Positions 5,738 through 7,300 of a DNA stretch of 7,300 bases are shown here, in pieces. The stretch is from an uncultured Pseudorhodoferax sp. (GTDB lineage: Bacteria > Pseudomonadota > Gammaproteobacteria > Burkholderiales > Burkholderiaceae). How positions within the stretch are numbered: the first letter of the stretch is position 1; every line of letters starts with the position of its first letter. The notes beneath the pieces are model-generated. The model ran no database searches. It was given only the letters and a program-made list of their open reading frames with translations, and was not told where the DNA came from. The stretch is from the NCBI GenBank assembly GCA_913776795.1, contig CAJYRH010000359.1:1-7300 (forward strand), written 5' to 3'. The translations under genes were made by a program, and so were the position numbers.

Positions 5738-7300
5738 ATGCAGTTGCGCCTCAAGCTGGTGCTGTTGTCGGGCGTGCCCATCGTGGTCGCGCTGCTGCTC
5801 ATGGGGGCCACCATGCAGCAGCAGACCTACAAGCTGGTGCGCGAGGAGCAGGCCCTCGTGCAGCAGGCCTTCATGCAGAGCAAGCAGGCCGAGCTCAAGC
5901 ACTACGTGGAGCTGGCGCGCAACACGCTGGCGCGCATCGCCGAAGGGCCGGGCGAGGTCGGCGTGCGCAAGGAGCAGGCGCTGGCCACGCTGGCGCGCAT
6001 GCAGTTCGGCGACAACGGCTACTTCTTCGTCTACGACCAGCACGGCCAGCTGCTGATCGACCCCAAGACGCTGCCCATGCAGGGCGTTGACTTCTGCGAT
6101 CCCAACGACCCGGCCAGCGCAGATTCGGCCCAGCGCATCCTGGCCGCGGCGCGGCGCGGCGGCGGCGTCGTGCATTACAGCTGGAGCAAGCCCAGCTCGC
6201 AGTCCGTCGTGCCCAAGATGGCCTACGTGCTTACGGTGCCGGGTTGGAACTGGGTCATCGGAACCGGCATCTACCTGGACGACGTGCAGGGCGCGCTGCA
6301 GGCGATCGAGCAGGGCGCGCGGGCCAACATCGAGGCCACGCGCCAGCGGGTCTATGCCATCGCCGCCGTCTGCGTGGTGCTGATCGGCCTGGGCGGCATG
6401 GTGCTGAACCTCAAGGACCACCGCGTCTCCAGCGACAAGCTGCGCCGGCTGGCGCGCCGCGTGGTGCGCTCGCAGGAAGACGAGCGCGTGCGCGTGGCGC
6501 GCGAACTGCACGACGGCGTGGTCCAGGTGCTGGCCTCGTCCAAGTTTCTGCTCGAGACCGCGCAGCTGCAGCTGGCCGATCCGGCCGCCGGCATGGGTGC
6601 CGGGCCGCGCCAGGCGCTCGACCAGGGGTTGGAACGGCTGGGCAGCGCGCTGGTGGAGATCCGGCGCGTCTCGCACGGCCTGCGCCCCGCCCTGCTCGAC
6701 GACCTGGGCCTGGCGCCTGCGCTGCAACTGCTGGCGCAGCAGGTGCAGGAGGGTGGCGCCTTCCCGGTCGGCCTGGTGTGCCAGGGCGCGCCCGCAACGC
6801 TGCCGGCAGAGCACGCTACGGTGCTGTTCCGCATCGCCCAGGAAGCGCTGCAGAACTGCCGCACGCACGCCCACGCCGCCCGTGTCGAACTCGTGCTGCA
6901 CGGCACGCGCCGCGGCGTCGGCCTGCAGGTCATCGACGACGGCCAGGGCTTCGACATGCGCAGCGTGTCCGGCGATGGCACGCGCGGCATCGGCCTGCGC
7001 AACATGCGCGAGCGGGCCGAGAGCCTGGGCGGCACGCTCAGCGTCGAATCGGGCCGCCATGGCACGCGCATCGCGGCCTGGCTGCCGCTGCCGCCGGGTA
7101 TCGCCGAGGCGGCGCCGGCTGCGCCGATCGCCCCGGTCCCACCCATCCACCTCGCCCATCCCGCCCCAAGTCCCCCCCCCCCCCCCCCCACCCCCGGTGC
7201 CCTTGCACCCCAGCAACGAGAAATCTTGAAGGCGATTACGGTCAATGAAACAGCTCGACCAGGTGAGGCTTTGTATGACTTTCGCTGTGTTCGTATCGCG
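5738..7300 (+). CDS. Membrane sensor histidine kinase with Cache sensor domain (3' end beyond window)
   Basis: The frame runs from ATG 5738 to the window edge without a stop (521 codons). Order: transmembrane segment 1 at about 8-26; periplasmic Cache domain at about 27-195, with FGDNGYFFVYDQHGQLLIDP (90-109) and PGWNWVIGTGIYLDDV; transmembrane segment 2 at about 205-223; HisKA_3 dimerisation domain with EDERVRVARELHD, phospho-acceptor His258; then HATPase_c with N-box QEALQNCRTHAHA (Asn373), DDGQGFD (400-406) and GIGLRNMRERAESLGG (417-432). Cache domains bind small organic acids or amino acids; the ligand here is unknown. Such kinases usually phosphorylate a LuxR-type response regulator, expected downstream but not seen. 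GGGG at 5727-5730 or GGAG at 5722-5725 may serve as the ribosome site. The kinase core ends near residue 453. After it comes a Pro/Ala tail crossing a poly-C tract, and the residues from about 485 on are unreliable. Confidence 0.92.
   Translation, partial: MQLRLKLVLLSGVPIVVALLLMGATMQQQTYKLVREEQALVQQAFMQSKQAELKHYVELARNTLARIAEGPGEVGVRKEQALATLARMQFGDNGYFFVYDQHGQLLIDPKTLPMQGVDFCDPNDPASADSAQRILAAARRGGGVVHYSWSKPSSQSVVPKMAYVLTVPGWNWVIGTGIYLDDVQGALQAIEQGARANIEATRQRVYAIAAVCVVLIGLGGMVLNLKDHRVSSDKLRRLARRVVRSQEDERVRVARELHDGVVQVLASSKFLLETAQLQLADPAAGMGAGPRQALDQGLERLGSALVEIRRVSHGLRPALLDDLGLAPALQLLAQQVQEGGAFPVGLVCQGAPATLPAEHATVLFRIAQEALQNCRTHAHAARVELVLHGTRRGVGLQVIDDGQGFDMRSVSGDGTRGIGLRNMRERAESLGGTLSVESGRHGTRIAAWLPLPPGIAEAAPAAPIAPVPPIHLAHPAPSPPPPPPTPGALAPQQREILKAITVNETARPGEALYDFRCVRIA
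7172..7189 (+). repeat. Homopolymeric tract of 18 C (then A and five more C)
   Basis: Eighteen consecutive C residues encode six prolines in the tail of the kinase frame. Tract length sets the downstream frame. With 18 C the frame runs past the window. With 17 C it would stop at the TGA at 7227-7229 (tail ending SNEKS). With 19 C it would stop at the TGA at 7246-7248 (tail ending LEGDYGQ). Such tracts slip during replication and are also frequent sequencing and assembly errors. Base composition changes just after the tract, so an artefact or false join must be considered. Confidence 0.9.
7245..7300 (+). CDS. Possible start of a downstream gene (18 codons visible)
   Basis: ATG at 7245 opens a frame, different from the kinase frame, that stays open to the edge and begins MKQLDQVRLC. 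Its ATG overlaps the TGA at 7246-7248 as ATGA, which would be the natural end of the kinase if the poly-C tract had 19 residues. That is the usual coupled arrangement of operon genes. The visible residues do not look like the start of a response regulator, and the local GC is lower than in the rest of the window. The call rests only on the ATGA overlap and a GAAGG at 7228-7232. Confidence 0.15.
   Translation, partial: MKQLDQVRLCMTFAVFVS

Noticed and set aside
5666..7216. Long - strand open frame (516 codons) across the kinase
   Set aside because: It is antisense to intact Cache, HisKA_3 and HATPase motifs. Its composition (poly-Gly start, His/Gln/Arg-rich) is that of a GC shadow.
6244..7248. 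+ strand frames 6244-7248 and 6597-7229 inside the kinase
   Set aside because: They are alternative-frame shadows of the kinase. Their stops matter only as possible kinase ends if the poly-C tract length changes.
7245..7300. Resemblance of MKQLDQVRLC to the N-terminus of tyrosine recombinases or integron integrases
   Set aside because: Only about five residues (LDQVR) match and the following residues do not, so this is too little to call a mobile element.

Overview
The window is GC-rich (third codon positions almost all G or C) and reads as chromosome of a betaproteobacterium. Burkholderiales, probably the Comamonadaceae side, fits best. This is inferred from the transketolase-GAPDH gene pair, the protein sequences and the codon use; no rRNA or other marker gene is present to confirm it.

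Layout. (1) 1-2041, + strand: the 3' part of a transketolase gene (tkt), then 24 bases later a complete glyceraldehyde-3-phosphate dehydrogenase gene (gap). They look like one central-carbon operon. (2) 2095-3409, + strand: a candidate promoter, a 93-residue acidic helical protein of unknown function, a strong 9-bp hairpin terminator, and a 304-residue protein. The C-terminal domain of that protein looks like the DUF3883 fold (PD-(D/E)XK nuclease-like) but has lost its usual acidic residues. (3) 3429-5394, - strand, convergent with the previous gene: a two-gene operon with the order RidA-family protein, then PLP-dependent class V aminotransferase-like protein. Both carry N-terminal export signals ending in a cysteine. 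The aminotransferase has a twin-arginine motif as well, so both products should be lipoproteins outside the cytoplasm. (4) 5395-5737: a 343-base divergent control region with a sigma70-type promoter for the RidA operon, a 12-bp-arm dyad, and a near-perfect sigma54 promoter pointing right. (5) 5738-7300, + strand: a membrane sensor histidine kinase (Cache sensor, HisKA_3, HATPase_c) whose frame stays open to the window edge after running through an 18-base poly-C tract.

The most interesting unit is 3429-7300. An exported PLP enzyme is paired with an exported enamine/imine deaminase homologue, and opposite them is a Cache-domain kinase that would sense a small molecule in the same compartment, apparently under sigma54 control. 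A working hypothesis is a periplasmic amine or amino-acid conversion module with its own sensor. The substrate is unknown, and the link between enzymes and kinase rests only on their adjacency. The poly-C tract and the drop in GC after it (about 52% over the last 105 bases) need checking as either a phase-variable switch or an assembly fault before the kinase C-terminus is trusted.
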